From Cellulomonas denverensis (GTDB lineage: Bacteria; Actinomycetota; Actinomycetes; Actinomycetales; Cellulomonadaceae), in contig NZ_JAAXOX010000001.1 in NCBI RefSeq assembly GCF_012396125.1, forward strand, positions 372,001 through 436,000: a stretch of DNA of 64,000 nt, written 5' to 3'. The notes under the pieces are model-generated. The model did not search any database. It worked only from the letters and a program-made list of their open reading frames with translations, and was not told the origin of the DNA. Made by a program: the position numbers and the translations under genes. Below are positions 36,633-45,450 of the stretch, in pieces. Numbering within the stretch: the first letter of the stretch is position 1; every line of letters begins with the position of its first letter.

Positions 36633-36660
36633 CACGAGTCCCCAGATGAAAGGACTCGTG
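36633..36660 (+). promoter_or_regulatory. Hairpin spanning the ribosome-binding site of the nuclease gene
   Basis: Perfect 9-bp arms (CACGAGTCC, 36633-36641 and GGACTCGTG, 36652-36660) enclose a 10-nt loop containing an ATG. The Shine-Dalgarno AAAGGA spans the loop and 3' arm, so folding would hide it from ribosomes. It could modulate translation. Confidence 0.4.
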
Positions 36661-36663
36661 ACA

Positions 36664-39600
36664 GTGCTGTCCTCGACACCCCTCCCCTCCCCACGGCGCC
36701 GGACCGCCCGCCGGTTCGCCGCCGCCCTCACCGGCGGGACGATGATCGCCGCCGGACTGGTCGCCTCCCCTGCCACCGCGGCCGTGAGCACCGACGCCCC
36801 CGTCCTGATCAATGAGGTCTACGGCGGCGGCGGCAACAGCGGCGCCGCCCACACCCACGACTTCATCGAGCTGACCAACCCCGGCGACACCGCGGTCACC
36901 CTGGACGGCTGGTCGGTGCAGTACGCCTCCGCCGCCGGCACCACCTGGAACAACCTGACCCCGCTGACCGGCAGCATCCCGGCCGGCGGCACGTACCTGG
37001 TGCAGGGCGCGAGCGGCGGCAACGTCGGCACCGCGCTGCCCACCCCGGACGCCACCGGCTCGATCAACCTGTCCGGCACCAACGGCAAGGTCGCCCTGGT
37101 CCAGGGCACCACCGCCCTGGGCTGCGGCGCGGCCTGCACCGCCGACCCGGCCGTGATCGACCTGGTCGGCTACGGCACCGCGACCGACTACGCCGGCAGC
37201 GGGCCGGCCCCACAGCTGAGCAACACCACCTCCGCCGGGCGGGTCGGCAACACCGCCGACAATGCTGCGGACTTCGTCGCCGGCACGCCGACCCCGGAGA
37301 ACTCCAGCGGCACCGGCGTCGAACCGCCCGAGCCGCCCGGCCCGGCCACCCCGCGCACCATCGCCGAGATCCAGGGCACCGGGGACGCCAGCCCGCTGGT
37401 CGGCCAGTCGGTGCAGACCAGCGGCATCGTGACCGCCGTGTACGACACCGGCGGCCTGAACGGCTTCGTGATCCAGACCCCGGACACCGGCACCTGCCGG
37501 ACCGAGGGCGCCTCGGACGCGATCTTCGTCTACGGCTCGCCCCTGGGCGCCACGATGCTGGGCGCATGGGCGGAGGTCGTCGGCACCGTCTCCGAGTACT
37601 ACGGCCTGACCCAGATCACCGCGGACACGGTCTCCACCGCCCCGGCCGACCCGGCCTCTGAGACCGTGGAGCCCGCCGCCTGCCCGTGGCCGAGCACCGA
37701 CGCCGCCCGTGAGGCGATGGAGTCGATGCTGATCCTGCCGACCGGCGACTTCACCGTGACCAACACCTACACCACGCACCAGTACGGCGAGGTCGGTCTG
37801 GCCACCGGGACGTCCCCGCTGATCCAGCCCACCGACGCAGCCCCGTCCGGCAGTGCGGCGCACGACGCGATCGCCGCCGACAACGCCGCCCGCGGTGTGG
37901 TGCTGGACGACGGCTCCAGCCGGAACTTCACCAGCGCCGCGAACCTGTCCGTCGTCCCGCCGTACCTCACCGCGGACGGCGGCGTGCGGGTGGGCGCGGC
38001 GGTCAGTTTCACCGAGCCGGTGATCCTGGACTACCGCAACGACACCTGGAAGCTGAACCCGACCGGCGACCTGAGCAACGGCGCCACCGTCCCGGTCACA
38101 ATCGAGAACTCCCGCACGCCTGCTCCGGATGCCGCGGCAATCGGCAATGCCGACCTGACCGTGGCCTCGTTCAACGTGCTGAACTACTTCACCACCACCG
38201 GCGACTCCTGGCCGGGCGGGTGTTCGTACTACACGGACCGGGACGGCCTGCCGACCACGGTCAACACCTGCTCCGGCAACGGGCCCCGCGGCGCCTACGA
38301 CGCGGCGAACCTGGCCCGGCAGCAGGACAAGATCGTCGCGGCGATCACCGGCATGGACGCCGACGTGATCGGCCTGCTGGAGATCGAGAACTCCGCCGCG
38401 CTGGGCGAGACCCCGGACGAGGCGACCGCCACCCTGGTCGCCGCGCTGAACGCCGTCGAGGGCGCGAACACCTGGGCCTACGTGCCGTCCTCCACCGACC
38501 TGCCGCCGGTGGGCGACCAGGACGTGATCACCAGCGCACTGATCTATCGCACCTCGGCGGTGGACCTGGTCGGCACCGCCCGGGCGCTGGGTGACCAGAG
38601 CTCCGGGTCCGGCGCCTTCGCCAGCGCACGGGAGCCGATCGGCCAGGCCTTCGCCCCGGTCGATGGCGGTGAGCCGTTCTTCGTCGCGGTGAACCACTTC
38701 AAGTCGAAGTCCGCCGGGTCCGCCTCCGGCGCGGAGACCGATCAGGGCCAGGGCGCCTGGAACGCGCTGCGCACCCGGCAGGCCACCGCGCTGGCCACCT
38801 GGGTCGAGGACACCGCGTTGCCGGCGGTGGCGTCCGAGTCCGGGACCACCGTCAACGACGTCTTCCTGCTCGGCGACTTCAACGCCTACTCCCAGGAGGA
38901 CCCGATCCTCGCGCTGGCCGACGCCGGGTACACCGACCTCAACCGGAGCGGCTACTCCTACTCCTACGACGGGCTGAGCGGCTCGCTGGACCACGTGCTG
39001 GCCAACACCACCGCCCGGGCCCGGGTCACCGGCTCGGACGTGTGGGGGATCAACTCCCCGGAGTCGATCGCACTGGAGTACAGCCGGTACCACGCCACCG
39101 CCGGTGAGTTCTACACGGCGGACGCCTACCGGTCCTCGGACCACGACCCGGTGATCGTCGGGGTGACCGCCGAGGCCCGCAGCGGCACCCAGGAGCTGAA
39201 CATCCTGGGGATCAACGACTTCCACGGCCGGATCGACGAGAACACCGTCGCCTTCGCCGGGACGGTCGAACAGCTCCGGGCCGACGCGGGTGAGGACAAC
39301 ACCCTGTTCGTCTCCGCCGGGGACAACATCGGTGCCTCGCTGTTCGCCTCCTCGCTGGCGGCCGACCAGCCGACCATCGACGTGCTGAACACCCTGGAGC
39401 TGCAGGCCGCCACGGTGGGCAACCACGAGTTCGACCGCGGCTGGGGCGACCTGTCCGGCCGGGTGACCAGTGCGATGGACGCCCCGTACCTGGGCGCGAA
39501 CGTCTACCTGGCCGGCACCACCACCCCGGCACTGCCGGAGTACGAGCTGTTCGACTACGACGGGCTGTCCGTCGCGGTGATCGGCGCGGTGACCCAGGAG

Positions 39601-41541
39601 ACCCCGACCCTGGTCTCCCCGGCCGGGGTGTCCGACCTGGAGTTCGGCGACCCGGTCGAGGCGGTGAACCGGGTCGCGGCCCAGCTCACGGACGGGAACC
39701 CGGCCAACGGCGAGGCCGACGTGCTGATCGCGGCGTACCACGAGGGCGCCGGGGCCGGGACGCCGGACGGTGCCACCCTGGAGCAGGAGATCGCCGCCGG
39801 CGGCACCTTCGCGCAGATCGTGCAGTCCACCTCCCCGGAGGTCGACGTCCTGCTGACCGGGCACACCCACAAGGAGTACGTGTGGGACGCGCCGGTGCCC
39901 GGGGCGACGGACGGGTCCACCCGGCCGATCGTGCAGACCGGCTCCTACGGTGAGCGGATCGCCCAGGTCGAGCTGACCATCGACTCCTGGACTGGCGACG
40001 TGCTGGCCTACCAGGCCCGGAACGTCACCCGGACCACGGTGCCCGACCAGGACCTGATCGACACCTACCCCCGGGTCGCCCAGGTCGCGGACATCGTGGC
40101 CGACGCCCTGGACCGGGCGGACCAGGAGGGCAGCGTGGTGATCGGCTCGGTCACCGACGACATCACCACCGCCCACGCCCAGGGTTCCTACGTCAACGGC
40201 GTGTGGACCGGTGGCACCCGGGACGACCGGGCGGAGGCGTCGTCGCTGGCCACTCTGGTCGGCAACGCGCTGCGTGACACCCTGTCCGACCTGCCGGACG
40301 CGCCGGACATCGGGGTGGTCAACCCCGGTGGCCTGCGAGCCGAGCTGCTGTACGGCACGGACGGCGACATCACCGTCGCCGACGCCCGCGCGGTGCTGCC
40401 GTTCAACAACGAGCTGTCCATCGCGGTCCTGACCGGCGAGCAGATCGTCACCCTGCTGGAGCAGCAGTGGCAGCGGGACGAGGGCGGTGCGGTGCCGTCC
40501 CGGTCGTACCTGCAGCTCGGCTTCTCGGACAACCTGAGCTACACCTACCAGGAGATCCCGGACCCGGCCGCGCCGGACACCGCCACCATCGGGGTGATCG
40601 GTTCGGTGTCGATCGACGGCGTGCCGATCGACCCGGCGGCGGAGTACACGGTGGGGACGTTCTCCTTCCTGGCCGCCGGTGGCGACAACTTCCGGGTGTT
40701 CAACGACGCGGTCCGCACGGTCAACACCGGCCTGCTCGACTACGAGGGCTGGATGAACTACCTGACCGAACAGTCGCCGGTGTCGCCGACCTACGCCCGG
40801 GCCGGGGTCCAGGTGGCCGGGCTGCCGAGCACCCTGACCGCCGGCCAGAGCGCCGGGGTCACGGTGTCCCGGGTCGACGTGCCCAGCCTGGGTGCCCCGC
40901 AGAACACCGAGGTGGTGGCGACGATCGGCGGCCGGGAGGTCGGGCGGGCGCCGCTGGTGGACTCCTCCGCCGCCCTGACCCTGGCCGTGCCCGCCGACCT
41001 GGCCGGTGACCAGCTGCTCACGCTGGCCGCCGACCCGTCCGGCACCACGGTCCAGATCCCGGTCACCATCACGCCGGCCGCCCCGCAGGGACCGGTGCTC
41101 ACGCTGAGCGCCGGGACCGTGCAGGCGGGCGACCCGATCACCCTCACGGTGACCGGCGCGCCGGCGAACGGGTCCGCCGAGGTGATCCTGCACTCCACCC
41201 CGGTGCAGCTCGGCACGCTCGCGTTCGACGGCACGGGTGCCGGCTCGGTCACGGCGACCATCCCGGCGACCACGGCCGCCGGGGCGCACACCGTCCAGGT
41301 GGTCGGTGGCGGCATCGACGTGTCCGCGGCGCTGACCGTCACCGCGGCTCCGGGTGCGGGCGGCGGTCCCGGGTCCGGCGGCGGTGCGGGCGGCGGTGCG
41401 GGTGGCGGAGCGACCACCGTGACCCCGGGCGGCCCGCTGGCCCTGACCGGCCTCGGGCTGCTGCTGCCGCTGCTGGTCGCGCTGGTCGCGGTCGGTTCCG
41501 GCGTCGGTGTCGTCGCCTACCGCAAGCGGCACCGGGTCTGA
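36664..41541 (+). CDS. Cell-wall-anchored extracellular nuclease / 5'-nucleotidase fusion
   Basis: The protein has about 1625 residues. Order: a signal peptide with RRR motif; a lamin-tail domain (about 45-150); an OB-like ExeM/NucH region (230-400); an endonuclease/exonuclease/phosphatase domain (495-830: VASFNVLNYF, GLLEIENS, NHFKSKS, LLGDFNAYS, SSDHDPVI). Next come a calcineurin-type metallophosphatase (845-1090: GINDFHGRID, SAGDNIG, GNHEFD, GHTHKEY), the 5'-nucleotidase C-domain (1145-1375), an Ig-like domain, a Gly-rich linker, LALTG at about 1592, a helix and RKRHRV. LAXTG is the class E sortase motif, so it should be wall-bound. It would degrade DNA and dephosphorylate nucleotides for phosphate or nucleosides. 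GTG 36664 has AAAGGA 9 nt upstream; in-frame GTG 36658 and ATG 36646 are alternatives. Confidence 0.9.
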   Translation: MLSSTPLPSPRRRTARRFAAALTGGTMIAAGLVASPATAAVSTDAPVLINEVYGGGGNSGAAHTHDFIELTNPGDTAVTLDGWSVQYASAAGTTWNNLTPLTGSIPAGGTYLVQGASGGNVGTALPTPDATGSINLSGTNGKVALVQGTTALGCGAACTADPAVIDLVGYGTATDYAGSGPAPQLSNTTSAGRVGNTADNAADFVAGTPTPENSSGTGVEPPEPPGPATPRTIAEIQGTGDASPLVGQSVQTSGIVTAVYDTGGLNGFVIQTPDTGTCRTEGASDAIFVYGSPLGATMLGAWAEVVGTVSEYYGLTQITADTVSTAPADPASETVEPAACPWPSTDAAREAMESMLILPTGDFTVTNTYTTHQYGEVGLATGTSPLIQPTDAAPSGSAAHDAIAADNAARGVVLDDGSSRNFTSAANLSVVPPYLTADGGVRVGAAVSFTEPVILDYRNDTWKLNPTGDLSNGATVPVTIENSRTPAPDAAAIGNADLTVASFNVLNYFTTTGDSWPGGCSYYTDRDGLPTTVNTCSGNGPRGAYDAANLARQQDKIVAAITGMDADVIGLLEIENSAALGETPDEATATLVAALNAVEGANTWAYVPSSTDLPPVGDQDVITSALIYRTSAVDLVGTARALGDQSSGSGAFASAREPIGQAFAPVDGGEPFFVAVNHFKSKSAGSASGAETDQGQGAWNALRTRQATALATWVEDTALPAVASESGTTVNDVFLLGDFNAYSQEDPILALADAGYTDLNRSGYSYSYDGLSGSLDHVLANTTARARVTGSDVWGINSPESIALEYSRYHATAGEFYTADAYRSSDHDPVIVGVTAEARSGTQELNILGINDFHGRIDENTVAFAGTVEQLRADAGEDNTLFVSAGDNIGASLFASSLAADQPTIDVLNTLELQAATVGNHEFDRGWGDLSGRVTSAMDAPYLGANVYLAGTTTPALPEYELFDYDGLSVAVIGAVTQETPTLVSPAGVSDLEFGDPVEAVNRVAAQLTDGNPANGEADVLIAAYHEGAGAGTPDGATLEQEIAAGGTFAQIVQSTSPEVDVLLTGHTHKEYVWDAPVPGATDGSTRPIVQTGSYGERIAQVELTIDSWTGDVLAYQARNVTRTTVPDQDLIDTYPRVAQVADIVADALDRADQEGSVVIGSVTDDITTAHAQGSYVNGVWTGGTRDDRAEASSLATLVGNALRDTLSDLPDAPDIGVVNPGGLRAELLYGTDGDITVADARAVLPFNNELSIAVLTGEQIVTLLEQQWQRDEGGAVPSRSYLQLGFSDNLSYTYQEIPDPAAPDTATIGVIGSVSIDGVPIDPAAEYTVGTFSFLAAGGDNFRVFNDAVRTVNTGLLDYEGWMNYLTEQSPVSPTYARAGVQVAGLPSTLTAGQSAGVTVSRVDVPSLGAPQNTEVVATIGGREVGRAPLVDSSAALTLAVPADLAGDQLLTLAADPSGTTVQIPVTITPAAPQGPVLTLSAGTVQAGDPITLTVTGAPANGSAEVILHSTPVQLGTLAFDGTGAGSVTATIPATTAAGAHTVQVVGGGIDVSAALTVTAAPGAGGGPGSGGGAGGGAGGGATTVTPGGPLALTGLGLLLPLLVALVAVGSGVGVVAYRKRHRV

Positions 41542-41557
41542 CCCAGAGCGTCACCCC

Positions 41558-41590
41558 GGGGGCAGGTCGGCCACGTGCCGGCCTGCCCCC
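41558..41590. terminator. Terminator hairpin after the nuclease gene
   Basis: Fourteen-base arms (41558-41571, 41577-41590) pair with one G-T mismatch around a 5-nt loop, starting 17 bp after the stop. There is no T-run. Confidence 0.65.
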
Positions 41591-41641
41591 GTCGCGCGCC
41601 CGCCCCCGCGCCGCACTCGCGCCCTGCCCGCGCCCGCGCCC

Positions 41642-41706
41642 GCGCCGAGAGTGCACGAATGCACGCCTCACGGGCCGGGAGACCTGCATTCGTGCACTGT
41701 CGGCGC
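41642..41706. repeat. Long palindromic element, copy A
   Basis: Arms of 22 nt (41642-41663 and 41685-41706) pair with a single mismatch around a 21-nt loop. The core GAGTGCACGAATGCA is shared, with the following CGCCTC, with copy B at 62058-62114. Copy A ends 7 bp before the -10 of the GH13 gene. Confidence 0.85.
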
Positions 41707-41713
41707 CCGGGCC

Positions 41714-41719
41714 TACGGT
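41714..41719 (+). promoter_or_regulatory. -10 hexamer of the GH13 gene (leaderless type)
   Basis: TACGGT is followed by 7 nt and the GTG at 41727. GAGGAAG abuts that GTG with no spacer, so it cannot serve as a normal Shine-Dalgarno. Confidence 0.45.
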
Positions 41720-41726
41720 GAGGAAG

Positions 41727-43094
41727 GTGAACACCGAACTGGTCCGGCCCGCCGACGCCCTCTGGTGGCAGGTGTACCCGCTGGGGTTCACCGGCGCCGC
41801 ATCCGCATCCGCCCCCGCCCCCGCCCCCACCGTCGAGCACCGGCTGCCCCGGATCACCGCATGGCTGGACTACCTGGCCGGCACCGGGCTGAACGGCCTG
41901 GCCCTGGGCCCGGTGTTCGCCTCTACCAGCCACGGCTACGACACCACCGACCATCTGCGGATCGACCCTCGGCTCGGTGACCGGGGCGACTTCGATCAGC
42001 TGGTCGCCGCCGCCCACGACCGCGGGATCCGGGTGCTGCTGGACGGCGTCTTCAACCACGTCGGCGAGCAGCACCCGGCGTTCCAGGCAGTGCTGGCGGG
42101 CGGGCCGGAGCACCCGGACAACGAGCTGTTCCGGATCGACTGGTCCGGGGCCGAGCCGGTCTGGGACTGCTTCGAGGGCCACCGGCACCTGGTCACCCTC
42201 AACCACGACAGCGACCGGGTGGTCGACTGGGTCGCCGACGTGATGACGCACTGGCTGGACGCCGGAGCGGACGGCTGGCGGCTGGATGCGGCCTACGCCG
42301 TGCCGACCTCGTTCTGGTCCCGGGTGACCGAGCGGGTGCGTGCCCGGCACCCGGAGGCGTACCTGCTCGGTGAGGTGATCCACGGCGACTACGTGGGCTT
42401 CGTGCGCGAGTCCGGGATCGACGCGGTCACCCAGTACGAACTGTGGAAGGCGGTCTGGAGCTCGATCGTCGACCGCAACTGGCACGAGCTGGTCTGGACG
42501 CTGGGCCGGCACGACGAGTTCGCCGCGAGCTTCCGGCCGTGGACGTTCATCGGCAACCACGACGTGACCCGGATCGTCACCCAGGTCGGGGACGCGCGCA
42601 CCGCCGGGCATGCCCTGGTCCTGCTGGCCACCCTGTCCGGCACCCCGGCGGTGTACTACGGCGACGAGCAGGCGCTGCCCGGTCTCAAGGAGGACCGGGC
42701 CGGCGGCGACGACGCGATCCGGCCGGAGTACCCGGCCACCCCGGACGCGATCCCGGCGGACGGCCTGGCACCCGGCGGCGCCGAGCTGCGCCGCCTGCAC
42801 CAGGCACTGTTCGGGCTGCGGCAGCGGCATCCCTGGCTGGCCGACGCCCGGTCCGAGGTGCTGAGCGTGACCGGCGACCTGCTGGTCCTGCGCCAGCACG
42901 GCCGCGGCGGCGAGGCCCTGGTGGTGGCGCTGAACCTGGGCGACCCGGCACCGGTCGAGGCTCCGCTGACCGAGGTGCTGGCGGTGTCCGCCCCCGGTGA
43001 CCGGCCCGGGCACGGCGACCCGGCCGCGGTCGACTGGCGGGACGGCCGGGCCGTGGTGCCCGGACGTGGCTGGCTGATCGCGCTGCCCGGCTGA
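41727..43094 (+). CDS. Alpha-amylase family glycoside hydrolase, GH13
   Basis: The protein has 455 residues and no signal peptide. The GH13 regions are in order: LLDGVFNHVG (region I), DGWRLDAAY with the nucleophile Asp (II), YLLGEVIHGDY with the acid Glu (III), FIGNHDVTRI with the stabilising Asp (IV). It is short, with little B domain, as in cytosolic maltodextrin-active enzymes. The exact specificity (alpha-glucosidase, neopullulanase, trehalose-related) is not clear. Start at GTG 41727 is preferred over GTG 41718 because of the TACGGT -10. It stands alone between a palindromic element and a convergent gene. Confidence 0.88.
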   Translation: MNTELVRPADALWWQVYPLGFTGAASASAPAPAPTVEHRLPRITAWLDYLAGTGLNGLALGPVFASTSHGYDTTDHLRIDPRLGDRGDFDQLVAAAHDRGIRVLLDGVFNHVGEQHPAFQAVLAGGPEHPDNELFRIDWSGAEPVWDCFEGHRHLVTLNHDSDRVVDWVADVMTHWLDAGADGWRLDAAYAVPTSFWSRVTERVRARHPEAYLLGEVIHGDYVGFVRESGIDAVTQYELWKAVWSSIVDRNWHELVWTLGRHDEFAASFRPWTFIGNHDVTRIVTQVGDARTAGHALVLLATLSGTPAVYYGDEQALPGLKEDRAGGDDAIRPEYPATPDAIPADGLAPGGAELRRLHQALFGLRQRHPWLADARSEVLSVTGDLLVLRQHGRGGEALVVALNLGDPAPVEAPLTEVLAVSAPGDRPGHGDPAAVDWRDGRAVVPGRGWLIALPG

Positions 43095-43097
43095 CCC

Positions 43098-43628
43098 TCA
43101 GCCCGCGGCCCAGACCCGGACCTGCACCCGCTGCGCCCGGGCGTCCGCCCACCGGTGGTAGCGGTGCATCAGCTCCCGGGCGACCGGCTGGGCCAGCAGC
43201 GCCTCCACCACCAGCGCGATCGCGAAGTTGCGCGGCCACAGGTGGGCGAACCCGGTCAGCGGCTCGGTGCTGATCGACCAGGTGCCGATCCAGGTCCCGG
43301 CCACGGTGAGCACCAGCGACATCAGGAACACCGAGCAGAGCGTGTCGGCCAGCACGTGCGCCCGGAACGAGTCGCCGGGCCGCACCATCCGGGCCGCCAG
43401 CAGTTGCGCGGGCTTGCGGGTCGCCAGCACCGCGGCCACCACGGTCACCCACAGCACCGGCTGCACCCGGAGCACGCCGCCCCAGGTGTGCCAGCTGAAC
43501 CCGGCGGTGAGCCCGGAGATCAGCACCGGGATCACGTTGACGGAGATCAGCGAGATCACCAGCAGGAAGAAGGCGAACTCCCGGGGGTTGCGCGGCAGGC
43601 GGGCGTGGAACAGATGGTGGTCGCTCAC
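43098..43628 (-). CDS. Four-helix membrane protein, DUF2798-like tandem repeat
   Basis: The protein has 176 residues and four hydrophobic helices (about 17-40, 57-72, 93-116, 130-150). Each half repeats the pattern of an aromatic helix, a Trp, a second helix and Pro-x-R/A, similar to the small DUF2798 family. No enzymatic motif is seen. The GTG has GAGGAG 8 nt upstream. It lies beyond the kdu operon terminator, so it is probably transcribed alone. Confidence 0.6.
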   Translation of the reverse strand: MSDHHLFHARLPRNPREFAFFLLVISLISVNVIPVLISGLTAGFSWHTWGGVLRVQPVLWVTVVAAVLATRKPAQLLAARMVRPGDSFRAHVLADTLCSVFLMSLVLTVAGTWIGTWSISTEPLTGFAHLWPRNFAIALVVEALLAQPVARELMHRYHRWADARAQRVQVRVWAAG

Positions 43629-43670
43629 GACGACGGACTCCTCGATCAGCAGTGCCCGGACGCACGAAAA

Positions 43671-43711
43671 AGCGCCCACTCCCGACCTCGGGGGTCGCGG
43701 GAATGGGCGCT
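43671..43711 (-). terminator. Rho-independent terminator of the rha/kdu operon
   Basis: On the reverse strand a 14-bp stem (43711-43698 with 43684-43671, one G-T mismatch) is followed directly by TTTTT. It lies 123 bp after the kduI stop. It is the only canonical stem plus T-run I found in the window. Confidence 0.8.
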
Positions 43712-43833
43712 GGATCAGGTACTTGTACGCGCCGGGAAGAACCGGGACAGCGTACCCGAGCAGGGGAGCCACCGGCCCCGCCACCACCACCCGAGGGCGT
43801 GCTCGGTGGCGGGGCGGGGCCGGGGCGGCCGGG

Positions 43834-44655
43834 TCAGCGCAGGTCGGTGACCGGCGCCGGGTCCATGTCGTCGAAGGACTGGTTCTCGCCCGCCATCGCC
43901 CAGACGAAGGAGTAGGCCGAGGTGCCGACGCCGGAGTGGATCGACCAGGACGGGGAGATGATCGCCTGCCGGTCGGCGACCACCAGGTGCCGGGTCTCGG
44001 CCGGAGTGCCGAGCAGGTGGATGATCCGAGCCTCCTCGGGCAGGTCGAAGTACAGGTAGCACTCGGTGCGCCGGTCATGGGTGTGCGCCGGCATGGTGTT
44101 CCACATCGAGCCCGGGTGCAGCTCGGTCACGCCCATCACGATCTGGCAGGACCGGATGCCGTCGGCGTGGATGTACTGGTTCAGCGAGCGCCGGTTGCTG
44201 GTGAGCTGGTCGCCGAGCTCGCGGACCGTGCCCTCGCCCTTGAGCACGAGCTGGTTCGGGTACGTGGTGTGCGCCGGGGCGGAGAACAGGTAGAACTGCG
44301 CGCCGTCGCCGGCGAACACCACGTCGCGGGTGCCCCGGCCGAGGTAGAGGCAGGCACCGTTCGGCAGTGCGTACTCCGTGCCGTCCACGGTGACCGTGCC
44401 CGCGGCGCCGACGTTGACGATGCCCAGCTCCCGGTTGGCCAGGAAGTACTCGGCGCGCAGCTCGTCGAAGGTCGGCAGCGGCAGGGCGGCACCGCCCGCG
44501 GGGGTGGCGCCGCCGAGCACGATCCGGTCGTGGTGGGTGTAGGTGGCCGTGACCTGGCCGGGGACGAACAGCTCCTCGATCAGGAACCGGTCGCGCAGCC
44601 GGGCGGTGTCCGCGCCGGGGATCTGCTCGGGGCTGGTGGCGTAACGCTGGTCCAT
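43834..44655 (-). CDS. kduI: 5-keto-4-deoxyuronate isomerase KduI
   Basis: The protein has 273 residues, full length for KduI. The cupin metal site is visible as PAHTHDRRTECYLYFDLPE (His, His, Glu) and SIHSGVGTSAYSF (His). Other family blocks are the N-terminal RYATSPEQ and GAGENQ-like WAMAGENQSFDDMD at the C-terminus. It converts 5-keto-4-deoxyuronate, from unsaturated galacturonate, to 2,5-diketo-3-deoxygluconate, which KduD then reduces. It is the last gene of the operon. The ATG has AAGGA 7 nt upstream, and a strong terminator follows. Confidence 0.95.
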   Translation of the reverse strand: MDQRYATSPEQIPGADTARLRDRFLIEELFVPGQVTATYTHHDRIVLGGATPAGGAALPLPTFDELRAEYFLANRELGIVNVGAAGTVTVDGTEYALPNGACLYLGRGTRDVVFAGDGAQFYLFSAPAHTTYPNQLVLKGEGTVRELGDQLTSNRRSLNQYIHADGIRSCQIVMGVTELHPGSMWNTMPAHTHDRRTECYLYFDLPEEARIIHLLGTPAETRHLVVADRQAIISPSWSIHSGVGTSAYSFVWAMAGENQSFDDMDPAPVTDLR

Positions 44656-44685
44656 GGGTGGGTCCTTTCGGGTCGAGGGGGTCGT

Positions 44686-45450
44686 TCAGCGCACCAGCCA
44701 GCCGCCGTCGACCGGGACGATCGCGCCGTTGACATAGTCCGAAGCAGCCGAGGCCAGGAAGACGAAGGTGCCCTGCAGGTCCGCCGGGGTGCCCCAGCGA
44801 CCGGCCGGGATCCGGTCCAGGATCGACGCCGACCGCTCCTGATCGGCCCGGATCGGCGCGGTGTTCTCGGTCGCCATGTAGCCCGGCGCGACCGCGTTGA
44901 CGTTGATGCCGTGCGCGGCCAGCTCATTGGCGAAGGACTTGGTGATCCCGGCCACCGCGTGCTTGGAGGCCGCGTACCCCGGCACCAGCACACCGCCCTG
45001 GAAGGACAGCATCGACGCGATGTTGATGATCTTGCCGCCGCCCTGGGCGACATAGCGCCGCGCGGCCGACTGCGACAGGTGGAAGACCGCGTCCAGGTTG
45101 ATCGCCAGCACCTCGTCCCAGTCCCGCGCCGGGTGCTCCAGCAGCGGGGCCCGCCGGATGATCCCGGCGTTGTTCACCAGGATGTCGATCCGGCCCAGCG
45201 CGGCGACCACCTGCTCGATCGCCTGGTCCAGCTGCTCGGGGGTGGCCGCGATCAGGTCCAGCTCCTGGGTGGAGGCCCGCCGGCCCAGCGCCTCGATCGC
45301 CGCGGCGGTCTCGGTGGCCGGGGCCCGGTCCAGCAGCGCCACGTCGGCACCGGCCTCGGCGAGCGCGAGCGCCGCGCCCTGGCCCAGCCCGCGCGAGGAC
45401 CCGGTCACCAGGGCGACCTTGCCGTCCAGTCGGAAGCTGTCGAGAATCAT
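44686..45450 (-). CDS. kduD: 2-dehydro-3-deoxy-D-gluconate 5-dehydrogenase KduD
   Basis: The protein has 254 residues and is a short-chain dehydrogenase. The cofactor motif TGSSRGLGQG is near residue 16, NNAG at 93, Ser near 146 (NIASMLSFQGG) and YAASK at 159-163, with GYMATENT after the active site. The segments DLQGTFVFLASAASDYVNG and the pairing with kduI point to KduD, which reduces 2,5-diketo-3-deoxygluconate to KDG with NAD(P)H. AGGAG lies 5 nt before the ATG, and the start overlaps the FAH gene stop by 4 bp. Confidence 0.92.
   Translation of the reverse strand: MILDSFRLDGKVALVTGSSRGLGQGAALALAEAGADVALLDRAPATETAAAIEALGRRASTQELDLIAATPEQLDQAIEQVVAALGRIDILVNNAGIIRRAPLLEHPARDWDEVLAINLDAVFHLSQSAARRYVAQGGGKIINIASMLSFQGGVLVPGYAASKHAVAGITKSFANELAAHGINVNAVAPGYMATENTAPIRADQERSASILDRIPAGRWGTPADLQGTFVFLASAASDYVNGAIVPVDGGWLVR

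Noticed and set aside
36622..41532. A 1636-residue open frame antisense to the nuclease/nucleotidase gene
   Set aside because: Its translation is low-complexity Gly/Arg/Val/Asp-rich with no domain. It arises because GC-rich third positions remove stop codons on the opposite strand.
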